Of a stretch of DNA of 64,000 nucleotides, positions 1-13,293 are shown in pieces. A program made the position numbers and the translations under genes. How positions within the stretch are numbered: position 1 is the stretch's first letter; each line of letters opens with the position of its first letter. The notes below the pieces were generated by a model. It saw nothing but the letters and a program-made list of their open reading frames with translations. It did no database searches and had not been told where the DNA came from. The stretch comes from Plantago ovata (Eukaryota; Streptophyta; Magnoliopsida; Lamiales; Plantaginaceae). The DNA lies in assembly GCA_028274465.1 (NCBI GenBank), contig CM051457.1, positions 95,603,982 to 95,667,981 of the forward strand, in the 5' to 3' direction.

Positions 1-279
1 TACATTTAAAACAAATGCATGAATAATTTGCAATATCACATTTTAGATACCGGTAATATTAGATATAATAACACTTTATAGCTTAAATTATTCTCGGTCA
101 ATTTCATTTAAAACAAAATGCATATAAATTTGTAACATCATCTTTTTAAAAATTACTTGGGTTAGTATAGCAAAGAAAAACACAAAGAAGCACTAAATTA
201 TAAAAGCCCGGGGAGCCATGGAATCTCACAGGAGGGTCAAATGTACAATTATGTCAAACTCTAGGGACTCAATCTGAAA

Positions 280-317
280 ATTACCACCCTCAGATTAAAT
301 TACCACCCTCAGATTAA
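280..317. repeat. 19-bp perfect tandem duplication
   Basis: Two identical adjacent 19-bp units (280-298 and 299-317), each containing ACCACCCTCAG, lie in AT-rich sequence upstream of the PHD-finger gene. The rest of 1-419 shows no coding potential or recognisable element. Confidence 0.9.
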
Positions 318-419
318 TAAATTAAAGAAGAAAAGAAAAGGAAAATACAATTAAATGTAATTTGATAATTTCCCTTTTACCCCGAAGACCAAACACATCT
401 AATTGAAATTGGGGGAAAA

Positions 420-587
420 TTGTCTCTGTTTCTCTCTCTTCTCTCTTCCAAAATTCATCTCTCTCTCTCTTCTGAATATTTTGGGTTTATTTTAAGTTTT
501 TTATTTTGTGATTTTGTCCATCGGAGAAAAATAAAACTCACATCAGTAAGCTTAAACACTCGAAATAATTCGTACGATTTGAGAAAA
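420..587 (+). promoter_or_regulatory. Probable CT-rich 5' leader of the PHD-finger gene
   Basis: Runs of CTCTCT at about 433-475 precede the first in-frame ATG at 588. CT-rich tracts near transcription starts are common in plant leaders. No clear TATA box was identified, so the transcription start is not fixed. Confidence 0.4.
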
Positions 588-3500
588 ATGGCGGCCTTTC
601 ATGTCGCTTGCCCAATTACATGGTCTCTCTCTCTAATTTCGCTCGCTAATTTTCTCAATTCTATTCACATACATTCACTTACATACACATACAGAGACAT
701 ACACTCTCTTTCTGTATCGATAGATTCTACATACAAGCTTATCGATCAAATCAATTGGATCAATTACAATTAATTAATTAATTAATGACTGTCTGTGATT
801 TTGTTGTGCAGCAAGAGGATATGTTACTGCGACCTAGGGTTTCCGGCGAGGCTGCAGAGCAGGAGTGCGAGGAAGGAGTACGAGAAGGAGGTGGAGTTGC
901 TCGAGCGGTTTATTCGCGAGCCGGAGCCGCGGCAGGAAACCGCCATGGTTCAGGTTTGGGTGCCGAAGGTGGTGGTTGCTAGCGCTCCGGAGCCGCCGCC
1001 GGTTCCGGTTCCGGTGGTGGATGAGGCGGCTGCTGCGGCTTCGGCGCAGGTTAAGAGGGCGGCGCTGCAGAAGCAGGCGGCGGCGGCCTCTGTTGTGGCG
1101 GAGGATTATGCTAAGCGGTTTGAGTCTGGTGATATTGTGGTATAGCTCTTTTTCTATGTTATTATGTTACTGTTTTGGTTGTGTTGTTTTGAATGTGGTG
1201 TAATTTATGTGACTGGTGTTTTAATTTTGTGGTTGAGACACTTGTGATCTCAATGCCGATGGCGTTCTTCTCGGATACTTACTTGCTTTGTTTTGAGTGT
1301 GGTGTAATTTTTGTCATTAGTGTTTCAACTTTGATGGAGACTGAGAATGAAGGTTGATACATTTTCCTGTGATGGCAATGCTGTTGTTGTTCTAGTTTTT
1401 TTTTTTCTCTGGTTCCCAGTGTTGGATGCAGGAACTGGTGAGAATGAGTTGATTAGTACTATATGTTTCTGGTATCGTATCAAATGATTAGTTGACTTGT
1501 TTTGACTTGTGGCTGTGGTGTAATTTAATGTGCTTAGTGTTGCAATATTTTGAAATGAAGGTTGATACGTTTTCCTGCGATCTCAAAGATGTCAATATCA
1601 TTGTGACGATTAGTCATAGGTTGAATTCTGGCTCCGGAGTAATAGTGCTTTATATATATGGGCATGTTTCTACAACTTTTTTAGTCGATGGTCATGCCAC
1701 GTGGCCAGTTTGCTTTTCTCTGTTGGCTTAACTGTCTCCTGCTTGTGGACTTAGAAAATGCACCATATTAGATAGTACTGTGGAGAATTGTGGCTCACTG
1801 CAATGATTGATAACATGACAAATTTGTTTTGTTTCTGTATCGCTGATGCATTTGAGGTTTAGTTGGTGAAACCTGTGTGATTATCAGCGCAAGTAATATA
1901 CATTTAAACTCTGATATGTTAATTGACTAGTATGAGCGTATCACGCTACGAGTGATGTCGATATTATTCCAGTCACTCTGAAGGCTTGCAAAATCTTTCC
2001 TATTTTCGTGGATGGTAGATAAAGTTCGAGATTAGTGAGGAAAACCCTATTTGTATAGATTTGATTCACAACATGCTATTTGTCTAACCTTTTCTTCGAA
2101 TTATATTGCTTATGAATTTTATTTTATTTTTTGAAACGGAAAATACCACAACTATACTCTTACACTACTTCTATACAAAAATCTTACACCACCTTATACC
2201 TCCACACCTAAACCACCTTATGTCTCCGCCAGACCCTGCACCTCTCCTTCACCACTCCAGCTCCCTTCCATTGCACCACCTTATAACTCCCATATTTGCT
2301 TATGAATTTGAAATGCAATGCTCAGTAACAAAAAATGCACAATAATGGTTCGGAGGTATTTTAAATTAGAGATATGTCATAGATGAATTATTAGTTGATC
2401 CAAGAAAGAGATTTTGGTCAGTTTTTTAATGATATAATGAACAAAATGAATTCAGTAAATTTAGTATGGGGAATTAGTAGTGTTGTTTCTGGAAAAGGAA
2501 AGATGGCAAAAGTGAGAGAGAATGGCAAGAGGGACGTCAGAGTGGTTTTTATTTGTGTGGGCCCGCCTGACGGATGGCTGAGTATGGTTTTCGAGACAGG
2601 AACTGCAACGGTAACATGAAACCGTGAAGTTAGAGACCATGTGGAACTCTATAATAGTAATTAAAGTAAACTAGCCATATATGCATTTTCTCGTATTATT
2701 ATAATACCCTTAATAAGAAGTTTTATAAGCTGATTTCCTAAGAGAAAGATTGAGTTGGTACACCTTTCTTGATTGTAGTATGATATCCAGTGATCATGTA
2801 TGCGTAGTATTAATAGTTCTATTAATATTTCTACCATGGCTGGGTGTAGTTGGCTGTTGGCTAAAGAGGGGATAACCGATAACTTGCCCTTGGTCTCGGT
2901 TTTGATTCTCTGAGGCAGCAAATTTGTTTCCATGCCTTTTAGGTCCTGGCCTGTGGCACTGGTTCGTCTTTTTATGGAAATGGCAATTTTGTTTTTCACT
3001 CATGATAAAAATGGAAGAATACAAGGGATGTTCTCTAAACGAGTACAATTGTAGCATACATAATCACCTTCCAGTGATACAGGAATCCCCACAAACCTAA
3101 ACACAATACTGGTTCTCTACACCAATCCGAGAATGAAATAGACGAGCAGAATGCCTTTCAAGTCCTAAACCAAAATCAAGTATTTCTTCGAACTTTCTCC
3201 ACGATAAATAACTCTGACCGTGAACTATTATTGAAATAATACCATTTCTTGCATCCCCCATTTAAATACTGTTCCTATCTTGACGTTTAGTTTGCGCCGA
3301 TTCCCTCGTGCGATTAGTTTGCAAGATGTTGCATTAGCCCAGGGGCTTTATAGTATGCACTATGAGTTCCCTACTGTTATGTAAAAATGGTCTCACGACT
3401 ATATGCCCTAAGTTATTCAACATACTACTTTGTTCTCAAATACTGACAGAATTGTTTTCTTCTTATACAGACTTCCGTGGAGGATACTGCTGGAGAAGAG

Positions 3501-6500
3501 CAAGGTCTGTCAAATTCAAAAATAATGTGCCGGTTATGCTTTCGCGGTGATAATGAGGGAAGTGAAAGGGCAAGAAAGATGCTACCTTGCAATAGTTGTG
3601 GCAAGAGGTATCACAGGACCTGTTTGAAATCATGGTCGCAAAATCGAGGTACTGTAACTTATAATTGTACCTTGCTGATCAAATGCTTGGAATTAACTGT
3701 GATGTTATTATTTGGTATAGATCTGTTTCACTGGAGTTCCTGGACTTGCCCCTCTTGCCGTACATGTGAGGTAAAAATACTGATGTCATTTTTTCCACTG
3801 AGAGAAGCTAGTCATCTGATTACTTTTGCAAAAGCAAGTGTTACTATAAAACATCAATACGCTGTTAATTAATATTTGAATGAAGGTATCGCTTGGAAAT
3901 TGATGAAGTACTTTGTATGTGTCAGACGTTACTGTATAATGTTACAGGTGTTCTAACTTGTAGTATTGTGCATGTTTATTCTGTGCTCTATGGAAGACTC
4001 ATGCTTTTTTGTATTACTAGATCTGTCATAGTTTAGTAGTTTGCAGGAAAAATATTTTGTTTCTGTTACAATAATGATTGTGCTTAGGTATGAAGTAATA
4101 AATAAATAGCTATATTAGATAGTCATATTCTTAGGGTTTTTTTGTCGGTATTTTTTCTGTCAATTTCTTTTGCCTTCTTCGATAAATGAGAAAGGAAAAA
4201 AGACAAGTGTTCATAACTAAACTTAATCCTTCATTCAGCATGTCGGTCACATAATCTTGCAGCTCTGTTGGCATCTATCCACCACTGAGTTTTTGGGTAC
4301 CACATACTCAAAAATTAAAATCCAATTCCCAATTCACCTATACTCAACGAATCCTGTGGTGAATGAGTTGAGGGTGTATCAATTGAGGGTAGAACTGTAG
4401 CTAATTCGGGAAAAGGATTTGGCAGCTCATTGTGTAGAATCCATTCCGCATTATGACAACTGTACTCAATGGGCTTTAAAAGGAATTCATGCATTGGAAA
4501 GAGAAACAACTGTTCGTGTTTCCATTGTGGCTAAACTCTCACACCTCCTGCCTTGTGTTTTCCGTGATGGTTGTGTAGTGGTAACAACAATTCTAGTAAC
4601 ATTATGTGGTTGAACCGCCTCTCCAGTTATTTTCCTGTTGCAGACTTTCCATCGTTCACAATCGAGGCTTGAGGACAACCCTGAAGGAGGCTGGGTTTTT
4701 TTACTTTTTTTTTTTCTTTCTTTTTGGGGGGTGGGGGGTTGACTTGTTAGGAATTAATCTGTTGTGTTCTGGGTTAAATCATCTGCAAGAAGAGTTCTCT
4801 GTACCCCTGAGTGATCCCAGTTGGCTATCCATCTGAATTCTAAAAATCTACCTTGCTTAACACGGCCTCTTTCGCCCTCCCGTGATGCTAGTCTACAATA
4901 AGAGTATGATAGCAAACAGCTATGGAATTGTACTACTTAAAACATGTGAGAGGAACTCTCAATCTTCAATATCGAATCAATAATAATTAAAATGTGATTA
5001 AACTCCAGCTTGCTAGCCTTCTTTCATAGGATAAACTAGACTTTAGCGCGGAAGCATTATAATCTATAATGCTCTAAGTTACCAAATAATAGAAATTTTT
5101 ACTAAACTAGAATGTGAAATACCTTATAGTAATTAATATCCTAATAAAAATCCTTTTTAATTTCATCAAGGTAGACTGAAGGGTCAAGTTTAACCCTTGG
5201 GGACACGGCTCATTTCCCCCCAGGGGGGCGGGGGTGGTGGTGGTAATGGCTAGACACCTACATCTTATTATTTGAGGGTTTATAAGTTTAGTTCGAATGT
5301 CTTGGGTGGAAATAGAGAGATAGTCCCTTGGGTTTCCTGTATTCTTGAATTATGGTGGGATTGTAAACCACCTTGATTTATATAGACAGTCATCCTCGTA
5401 GGACCTATATTGTTGCCTTCAGAATAACATTACTGTCCACAAATATAAATTTTCTGTTTGGGGAAGTGTTTCCTTGTTTCGAAGGATTTAGTTTTTGACC
5501 ATTTACTCATGACAAGACTTAGTCTTGACATACTAGACGACAAGGTGACCACTTTGTTAACAATCTAGTACTAGTTTTGCAGTCCGTATTCTTTCAATCT
5601 TTTGTTCAAAAAAAAAAAAAAGGAGGAAAGAAAAAAAGTTTCGTTCGAAAGTACACTTTGTTTCTGTTAGGAGATGATATTTTATTATAATCAGGTAATT
5701 TACCTGTAATGTTAAAGTTATGTTGGGGAGTTGGTCGGTCTTGAGCTATAAGAGTCACATGGTCTTGTTTATATAGAGAAGTTAATATAGCTTCACTTAT
5801 TATAGAGTGTGTGTATGTGTGTGTGTGTTTTTTTTCCCACGTTGGGTTAAGTTCATATCTTCGGAGATAGGGGTTTGTATTTTTACCAAAGTTATTTCGA
5901 CAGAATTATGAAATATGGCTGCCACCCACCACATATGCTATCCTTTAGTATTCAACTATCTTCAGGTCTATTAATTTGCAAGTTAAGAGTCCATTAAGAA
6001 TGCCAACTCAGGGTCTTCGTATATGTAGACTCGTTGGTGGGGATATTAGAAATACTGTTGACTTGATACGGACATTGTGAGTGCAAAGACAACCCAGAGT
6101 TGCTAGTGTACTCCTTTTTTGTGTAGCAAACATGTAAAAGGACACAATCATATACTTCAGCTAATTTAACTAACAGACTATAAATGTAAATGGGTAAGAC
6201 ACGTAGTAATATAGTTCTAAGCACATAAAGTTTTTTTTTTGAAAGATAATACGATATAATTTAATGAAAGCACATAAATTTGACTTTCATATATATATAA
6301 ATGCGTAATTAATCATCAAACCAACTTTTACTAATCATTAGTATAATTGTCATGACGAGATTTGTAAGCCTTGATATCGTTTGATATCGTTTTCTTCATG
6401 GTTCTGCTTTTTCCTAGTACATAACTTCTTTCAGTCGTGGAAAAACCATTTCGCAGAAATGCAATAGGTAATGTTATACTGATACATGCACACCTTCTGC

Positions 6501-9500
6501 CATTTTCTTTCCTTTCTGGGAGGTGGGGGCACTTAGTGATGGTTTTGCCCTTCAAGTGTGGGAGTCCAATATTATCTGGTTTTCATCTCAATCTGGAAAC
6601 CTAACTGTTTAAGTTAGTTAAAAACATTGGATAAAAATAGAAATCTTTGAGCATAGCATCCTATATTCTCTGTTATTCACGAAGTGACAAGGTTCTAGCT
6701 CATAGTGCTAAGGCATCGCTAAGCTACAGTACGTCGTTTAGTGAGATCGTTGGCACTATTGGCAAATTTTATTTTTATTAGAGCTATTGCTATTGACGAC
6801 AGTGGGTATGGATAAAGACCTAGGATGTCAGGCCAGGCATACAGGAACAGGAGTAGTATTCGATACAGATACTTCATGATACTGAAAAAGGGCAATGAGC
6901 CATCGTTTTCTTCTTTGACTTTTCTTGTTGAAATATTTGGAAAGAAACCTAATATCGTAAATTTTGATTCGCTGTTAATTAGTAAAAGGGGGCTTAAAAA
7001 TAGAAACTCGACAAACAACTAATGTTGGTAAAGAAATGGTTAAGGTGACTCGCTATCAAGCCAGTTACTGTATATAACTTCATAAAATCTCTATATAAGT
7101 TACGTAATTCTACTATATTAAATATATTTGATAAAAATAAATGTATTGGTATCCCCATCTTTTGAGACCTATCGAGGTTCACGTATCACATGGTAATCCG
7201 TATCCGTGCTACCCGGATTAAAAAAAGGGAGGGACTGAGAATTGTTGCGGATTAGAAAAGTGTTAACATTTAGTTTCTCCCCTTTAAAGTCTGGGTCTGA
7301 TATGAGTTAATGGCTGTTTTGTATGTTTTTTTGTCCATTAAATTGATATACATTTTCAGAATGTCATGTAGATGTCTTTTTATGCATGTTCAACTTTTTG
7401 ATTCTCACCTTGGTATGATTTTTATTAAAATTCATATTTCAGGTCTGTCGCAGAACTGGAGATCCAAGTAAATTTATGTTCTGTAAAAGGTGTGATGCTG
7501 CACATCATTGTTACTGTCAGCAACCTCCACATAAGGTGCGTGATGATTTTGTAATTAAAAATCATATTGAAGAATCATTCATCTTATGCTTTTCCTTCTA
7601 AAACATTGCAGAATGTTGGCCATGGGCCTTATTTGTGTCCCAAGCATACCAAGTGTCACAGCTGTGGTTCTTCTGTACCTGGAAATGGCCTGAGTGTAAG
7701 GTATGAGCATACATTTTTTCTTCTTTTTGGCCATGGTGAATTGGGGATCCTTTTTTGGCTTCTTAAAATCATGGTTATTCTCCCCGCCCTCCTGCCGCGA
7801 TACTTATACCAGCACACACACATGAGGAATTAAGCTAGGGTATCTGCACTTAATGTTCTTTAACTTTGAAATGCTGCAGATGGTTTCTAGGGTATACTTG
7901 TTGCGATGCTTGTGGAAGATTATTTGTGAAGAATAATTATTGCCCAGTTTGTTTGAAGGTATATATTCTTTGACTGGATGCTCAAGTAATAACTCTGGTT
8001 GCAGTTATGAGTATAAATGTCCATGCCTGACTATAAGGCATCAAAGTTGATTTCTTACTAGTGTGAGTTTAAACTTTCAGGTGTATAGAGACTCTGAGTC
8101 AACTCCCATGGTTTGCTGTGATATCTGTGAAAAATGGGTGCACTGCCCCTGTGACGGGATAAGGTTTTCTTTCTTCTAGTCCTCCTGGCTCTATGTTTTC
8201 ATTGATTGACATATCTTTCCCTTAGAGGCTTAAATATGATACTGTCTCCCCGTAGTTTGTAAATTGGGTCTCTATTAGCACTCAGAGAATACTCGTGAAA
8301 GGATTTTTAAGGTTCTGCCATTGTGTGAAATTCTAATCTATTACCGTTGTGACCTTCATACCGTGCTTGAAATTTGGATTTGGTTTCTTCCTTGAGTGCT
8401 ATTTGTATTTTTTGATTGGAAATTGATAGTTTCTTGCTTTGCTAGTTGAGGTTTCTCATGACAGTCTGATTTTAATATGGTTTTTGTTTGTGGATATGTT
8501 TAAGAAACAGAAGCTTTCTGGAAAGAGATCAGCTAAATAAACCTAGGAATCTAGGGCCACCTTGTGGATTATAACATTGTATGAATTTTTCCTTGTGTCA
8601 GCTAAAACACATTTAATGCCATATCTGTTAAAAATTGAAAGATACTAGTAAATCTTGAGAAAAAGTGCAAATTAGACACTGCATGACAAATTGGAGATTT
8701 TGAATTGCCAAACTTCTATTATTTTTTGGATGTTGCCAAATACTCCTCCGTCCCGCATGGTTCTTATCATTTGGGTTTTATGTGGTATTTTTGGTGGTTG
8801 TGTTGGTGGGCCCGAAAATAAAATAATGTTTTGATATGAGAAATCAGGTTTGTGTTTGGTTGTTTATTACTAGATGTCTGGTGGGTCCAATACTTCGATC
8901 ATCTAGCGACAAAGTAATAATGTAGCTTTCCTTAAACAAATTGTAAGAAACTAAGAATATAATGGGACGTGGAAGTTGCAACCAAATTTTCAGCTTCTAT
9001 GTTGATTAGAGCTGTAGGCTCTACGAGCTGAAATCTACTTTTTGAGTTTTTGTTTCATTCCAGTGGACTTGGACTCCGTACTTCGATATAGACGTCAGGA
9101 CCCACCAAGTAACACTTGTTGGTTTATGGCTATGTATTGCGTGCTGACACTATGCAATAAATGCTGCTTTTTTTTCTATTCTTTTTTATTTTATTGCTCT
9201 GCCATTATTTATCATCTGGCCTTTATATTGAAATTTCCTTTTAACATTTCTGATGTTATCTTCTGTCTCTTTATTCTATTTTTGTTATGTTTTCTCACTG
9301 TGAAACAATTTCCCAGTGATGCCAAATACCAGCAGTTTCAAGTTGATGGAAATCTGCAATATGTTTGTCCTACATGTCGTGGAGAATGCCGTCAGGTAGG
9401 TATTCCTGTATTTCTGGCAGAGTCTCTTTTCCATGTATTGTCAACTATTAAGTCGCTCTCCTTCCAGGTTAAGACTATGGAGGAGGCTGTGCAGGAGCTT

Positions 9501-11708
9501 TGGAAACGCAGGGATGAAGCTGACAAGGATCTGATAGCAAGCTTGAGGGCAGCTGCTGGGTTGCCAACACAGGAAGAGATTTTCGACATTTCACCTTTTT
9601 CAGATGATGAAGAGGGCGCACCTGCGGTAAAGAATGAATATGGCCGGTCTCTGAAATTCTCTCTTAAAGGTGTAGGCGATAATTCACCAAGAAAGAGCAA
9701 AGAATATGGTAAAAAAGCATCAGGTAAGAAATCTGGCAAGAAGAAGGGGAATGGTGCATCTTTGATTAGCAAAAGAAGTGACGGTTCGACATTTGGCTAC
9801 ACCACTGGGGGTTACAAGAATGAGGAGATGCAACTTTCCGCTGAATTTGATACTGTTTCTCCCATTGCTGGAAGTTTAACAGAAGGTGTTTGCTCAGTTA
9901 ATGAGGCAGGCGTTTCCAAACACAAGTATGTTGAGGAGATTACGGCTGGAAATGGAAACAAGGCGCCAAGAACTCTCAAAATAAGGAGTGCTAAACCCCA
10001 TGGTTTGTCTATTGACGAGGGCCTTGCGACTCAGAGCAGCTTGCCGAAGACTGCTCAGGGAAAAAAGCTTGTTATACATTTGGGGCGAAATAAAAATACA
10101 ACAGCCCCTCCAAAATTTGAAGCTTCAAGTTTGAGAAAGGGACAAGATTTGGCATCTTTTAATGGTATGTTATTCTCAACTTATACTTGTTTTCTTAATT
10201 TTACCCTTATTTTTTGCCCTGTGAACAGATTAAAAAGACCTTGCATGTCAATTGAGTGGTACCACTAAGTTATGAGAAATTTATCACTTGATAAACCTCA
10301 AGAATGTCATTTAATGTGTCCCTAACATTAGCTTGCATATTTCTGAAGGGGAACCTGAGGATGGCTATGAATCTATTTCTCCTAAAAACACACACTCTTT
10401 ACTTGGAAAAGAAGAACTGAAGACATCAGATCTGGAATGCCCGTTGGCAAGAGGAGCAGATATTCTACGATGAAGCTTGCAGAAGACAGGCCTGCTAGTT
10501 CTGGTGATTTGATTGATGACAAGAGTAATACCTTATCAATTTCCCAGGCTCCTGAAAACGATCGCAAGCCTTATCTGAAGTTTAAGCTTCCTAAAAATGC
10601 AAGTAGCGGAAGCCAAAGTACGCCATCAAAAATTGAAACTCAAAATCTCATACCTCTTCCTGGAAAGGATGAGATAACTTATACTAGGGGTCAAAGATCA
10701 AAGCGCCGAAGACCAGGACTGGGTGATGAAGAACCGTCCCAACCATCCCAATGGGGTGAAGACAACACAATTAAGGATTTCACTGATGCCAACTGGATAT
10801 TGCAGAAACTGGGCAAAGATGCTGCTGGAAAAAGAGTGGAAGTTCACGATACTTCAGATAACTCCTGGTTAGTAGAATCTTCTTGTTTTATAAAATCTTT
10901 AGACGATATGCCTCTTCATATTGTTAAACTCTTAAAGGGAAAGTAATGTCAAATAGTAGCATGGTACAGTATATCAAATATATTTTCATATATAAGATGA
11001 TTTTGAAGTACCATGTTGTGTTCTGTATATTCTAGTACTAATCAATTGATAGATCTGTACTACTGAGCCTGCAACCAAATAGTGTGCATTAACTGATGGA
11101 GACGCATTGTGTGCTGATGTAGATTTGTGATCTTGCATTTAATATTGACTGATAAGTAAAAGTCTGCCTAGGTAGATCTCAATTTTTATGGTCACATAGA
11201 TGTTTGTTGATTGATTGTTCAGATTTTGGAAGTTTAGCAAACAATATGAAATATGTAAAGACATAATTGCCTTATGTCTACACTCTACATACACATCTCG
11301 TGTTTTTCTTTGCTAGCAGAGTGTGGAGGGTGCTTATTATAGTTTAGTTTCAAGATCAAATTCCAGGGTTGTTGTTAGGCAAATTGCTAATTTCATTTAA
11401 TTGGATTTCCTATATAATTTTTTTGGCACGAATAGATTTTGTTAAAGCATAAATCATTTACATGTTTTTATTTTATAACAATGCTCAGTTCCCTGATCAC
11501 ACTCCTTCGCATTTGACATTTTCTGAATGTCTTACTTTGTGTCTTATTTCACCCCTAAAGGCATAATTGTTTTGCCCTCCACAGGCATAGGGGAACAGTA
11601 CTTGAAGTACTCGAGGGTACGACGGCTTCGATTGCTCTGGATGAAGGGAAGACCAAGAACTTCGAACTGGGGAAGCAAGGAATTCGGTTTGTGTCCCAAA
11701 AGCGGTAA
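588..11708 (+). CDS. Triple PHD-finger protein (RING/FYVE/PHD superfamily), 12 exons, frame break in exon 11
   Basis: Exons by GT-AG borders and frame: 588-622, 812-1139, 3471-3648, 3721-3770, 7443-7535, 7612-7700, 7880-7958, 8081-8163, 9317-9395, 9468-10164, 10349-10867, 11585-11708. Phases agree at every junction except within exon 11. The start ATG gives MAAFHVACPITC, which splices to a Cys-rich KRICYCDLGFP segment. Residues about 141-197 form an extended PHD finger (CRLC, CNSC, YHRTCL, CPSCRTC), about 199-252 a second, and about 285-338 a third (CCDICEKWVHCPC, CPTCRGEC). A Lys/Ser-rich basic stretch follows. The C-terminus (HRGTVLEVLEGT to FVSQKR) is a small Tudor/SH3-like fold candidate. 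Plant homologues are nuclear proteins of unknown target; PHD fingers usually read histone H3 tails. As written, exon 11 hits TGA at 10471, losing about 175 residues; a missing base near 10413 would restore about 784 residues. Confident of the family, not of the biological role. Confidence 0.88.
1140..3470 (+). other. Intron 2 of the PHD-finger gene (2.3 kb)
   Basis: AT-rich intron between donor GTATAG (1140) and acceptor TATACAG (ends 3470). Several similar T-rich stretches (around 1200, 1300, 1500) repeat phrases such as GTGGTGTAATTT and GAAGGTTGATAC, suggesting old local duplications. No gene is seen inside. Confidence 0.6.
3771..7442 (+). other. Intron 4 of the PHD-finger gene (3.7 kb)
   Basis: A large intron between donor GAG|GTAAAA (3771) and acceptor TTTCAG (ends 7442). 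It holds homopolymer runs, a G-rich block at 5222-5243 and a GT-rich run near 5811-5828. No open reading frame with recognisable similarity was seen. Confidence 0.6.
8741..8970. mobile_element. Possible degenerate Stowaway-like MITE
   Basis: Inside intron 8 of the PHD-finger gene (8164-9316). The left edge reads ACTCCTCCGTCCC, close to the usual Stowaway end, and an inverted GGGACG with a partly matching arm (CTAAGAATATAAT) occurs near 8950-8968. The inverted repeats are weak and the right end is not clean, so the limits are approximate. Confidence 0.3.
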
Positions 11709-12630
11709 TTTTTCATCATCAAGTAGTGAAGGAAGGAGTGATAGTGACTTCACAGCTCAAGGCAAAGCTTAGAGAGCTGGGTTATGCTGTTTACTTTTGT
11801 TGGTCAACCAGATCTTTCCAACTCAAGGTTAACTTAAGGGCTGTGTTTGGTATGTTTTGTTCCGATAGCTTTTTAGTAGGATCACATTCTGGTGGTCCCT
11901 GTTTTCTTAGACCATTCAAGAAGGATACTGAATTCTGTTGGTGCTGCAAATTGTGTAGTTGTGTTGTAAATTCATCAGATTTGTGGATTTAGTAAAGTAT
12001 TTTGGATTTGGATGAATTTAAATTCATCAGACTTAAATTGTGTAGTTGTTATTTATGTATGTTAGTCGAATTTCGATTGGGGGTAGCTAGGCCTGGCAAT
12101 TTAATTCAAGTCCACATAGATTTTATCCTGATGGATCAAAATCCAGGGTTGGATTGGATAAAGTTGGATCTCAACGGACTCACTAAATGAGCTATCTGCT
12201 ATTTTACCAGCATGCTTTTTGGGGGATAGGAGACCCCAGCCTGACCGGTGAGTGAGTTCACGTCCCTTGGCTCCCCCAAGTTGTCTAGCACTCCTGCCTT
12301 CTGAGCTTACTCCTTGAGTTCAGCTAGGAGGTTGTCATCTGTTTATTGGGTATCTCTTTCTTTTTCTCAGATAGTCAGAGATACAGGTCTGGTGGATGAT
12401 AAAATGAGTCTCTTATCTATCTACCAGTCTACCACCATGTCGATTGGAATCTTCACGGATTGGTTCAGATTGGACCAAGTTGATCTCTTTGTCAGGCCTA
12501 CAGGTACCGTTCTTTGGAAAATTATTTGTCGGACATCTTTAGAGTTTAAGTTGTTACCTCTTACCAACAGTGCTCACCTATAAACTTTCACTCCTTCGAG
12601 AATCTAGTTATTATGCTGGTGAACCATCAC
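11709..12630. other. Intergenic, 3' flank of the PHD-finger gene
   Basis: The first few hundred bases are probably 3' UTR. Beyond about 12000 the sequence contains transposon-like phrases (CCTGGCAATT, repeated GGATTGG) but no assignable element or exon. The downstream exons expected for the neighbouring Tm-1-like fragment are not visible here. Confidence 0.5.
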
Positions 12631-13293
12631 CTGATCATTGTGTTCATAAATTATCCTTTGCTGAAATTTTGAAGCTATGGTGTCTTTGGGCCCAAAATTC
12701 ACCATATCCAGTGCTCCAGTACTTAAAACCATGGGTATCTTCTTCTCCAGTGTAGCATCAAACCGGGAACTATCGCAGGCCATGACTCCTCCAACTACAT
12801 AATCAGCTACTTCAGTTGTCGTAATATCCAAAACACCCTATGTAACACAAAGACGCAAGTGCTATAGAATCAGAAAAGTCATATTACTCGATAGGAAGTA
12901 GCTATCTACTACGATAGTTTTCATTTATTCCCTGTAAAGGGTAAAGTCATAGTATTGGTAGCTATGGCCTCTCATTTCCTAAAATGCAGCAGGAATATCA
13001 TGTGAGCTTTGATACAAATGTTGATGAATAAGTACCTTAATAAATCCCCCTCTAACAAGATCCTCCATCGCCCTCCCTCCTACTCCAGTAGCATGGAAAA
13101 CCAATGTTTCATACCCTTCTTGAGCCAACCTATCCTTCGCAGCATTGACACAAGGAGTAGTAACTCCAAACATAGTTATTCCAACCGTACGACTTTCATT
13201 AGCAGCAGGAAACTCTAACGAAGATTTCAGCCGCCCAATGACCATTCCAGCATCTTTCTGACTAGTAGACACATCAACAATTGTCACCTCTAC
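12631..13293 (-). pseudogene. Tm-1-like (UPF0261) gene fragment, internally deleted
   Basis: Two exons on the minus strand, 13293-13036 and 12837-12631, join in phase 0 across a GT-AG intron. The protein reads VEVTIVDVSTSQK, then AGMVIGRL, GITMFGVTTPCV, ETLVFHATGVGGRAMEDL and, in the second exon, GVLDITTTEVADYVVGG, MACDSSRFDA, ALDMVNFGP. These are signature segments of the plant Tm-1-like family, whose tomato member Tm-1 binds tobamovirus replication proteins. The family order has a segment of roughly 200 residues between the VDVSTSQK strand and AGMVIGRL; here they are fused directly. The first exon and everything after the IIYEHNDQ segment are also missing. No frameshift is seen in what remains. 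I read it as a dead or chimeric partial copy; a full copy presumably exists elsewhere. Confidence 0.8.

Noticed and set aside
2106..2345. 79-codon frame rich in His/Pro/Leu inside PHD-gene intron 2
   Set aside because: Low complexity, no splice or homology support.
9042..9316. In-frame extension upstream of PHD exon 9 (hydrophobic Phe/Leu-rich)
   Set aside because: It is intron sequence; a clear acceptor TTTCCCAG precedes the conserved SDAKYQQF segment.
12979..13287. Taking the Tm-1-like exon as an intact small gene
   Set aside because: Conserved family regions are missing at both ends and in the middle; tested upstream splice gives an immediate stop.
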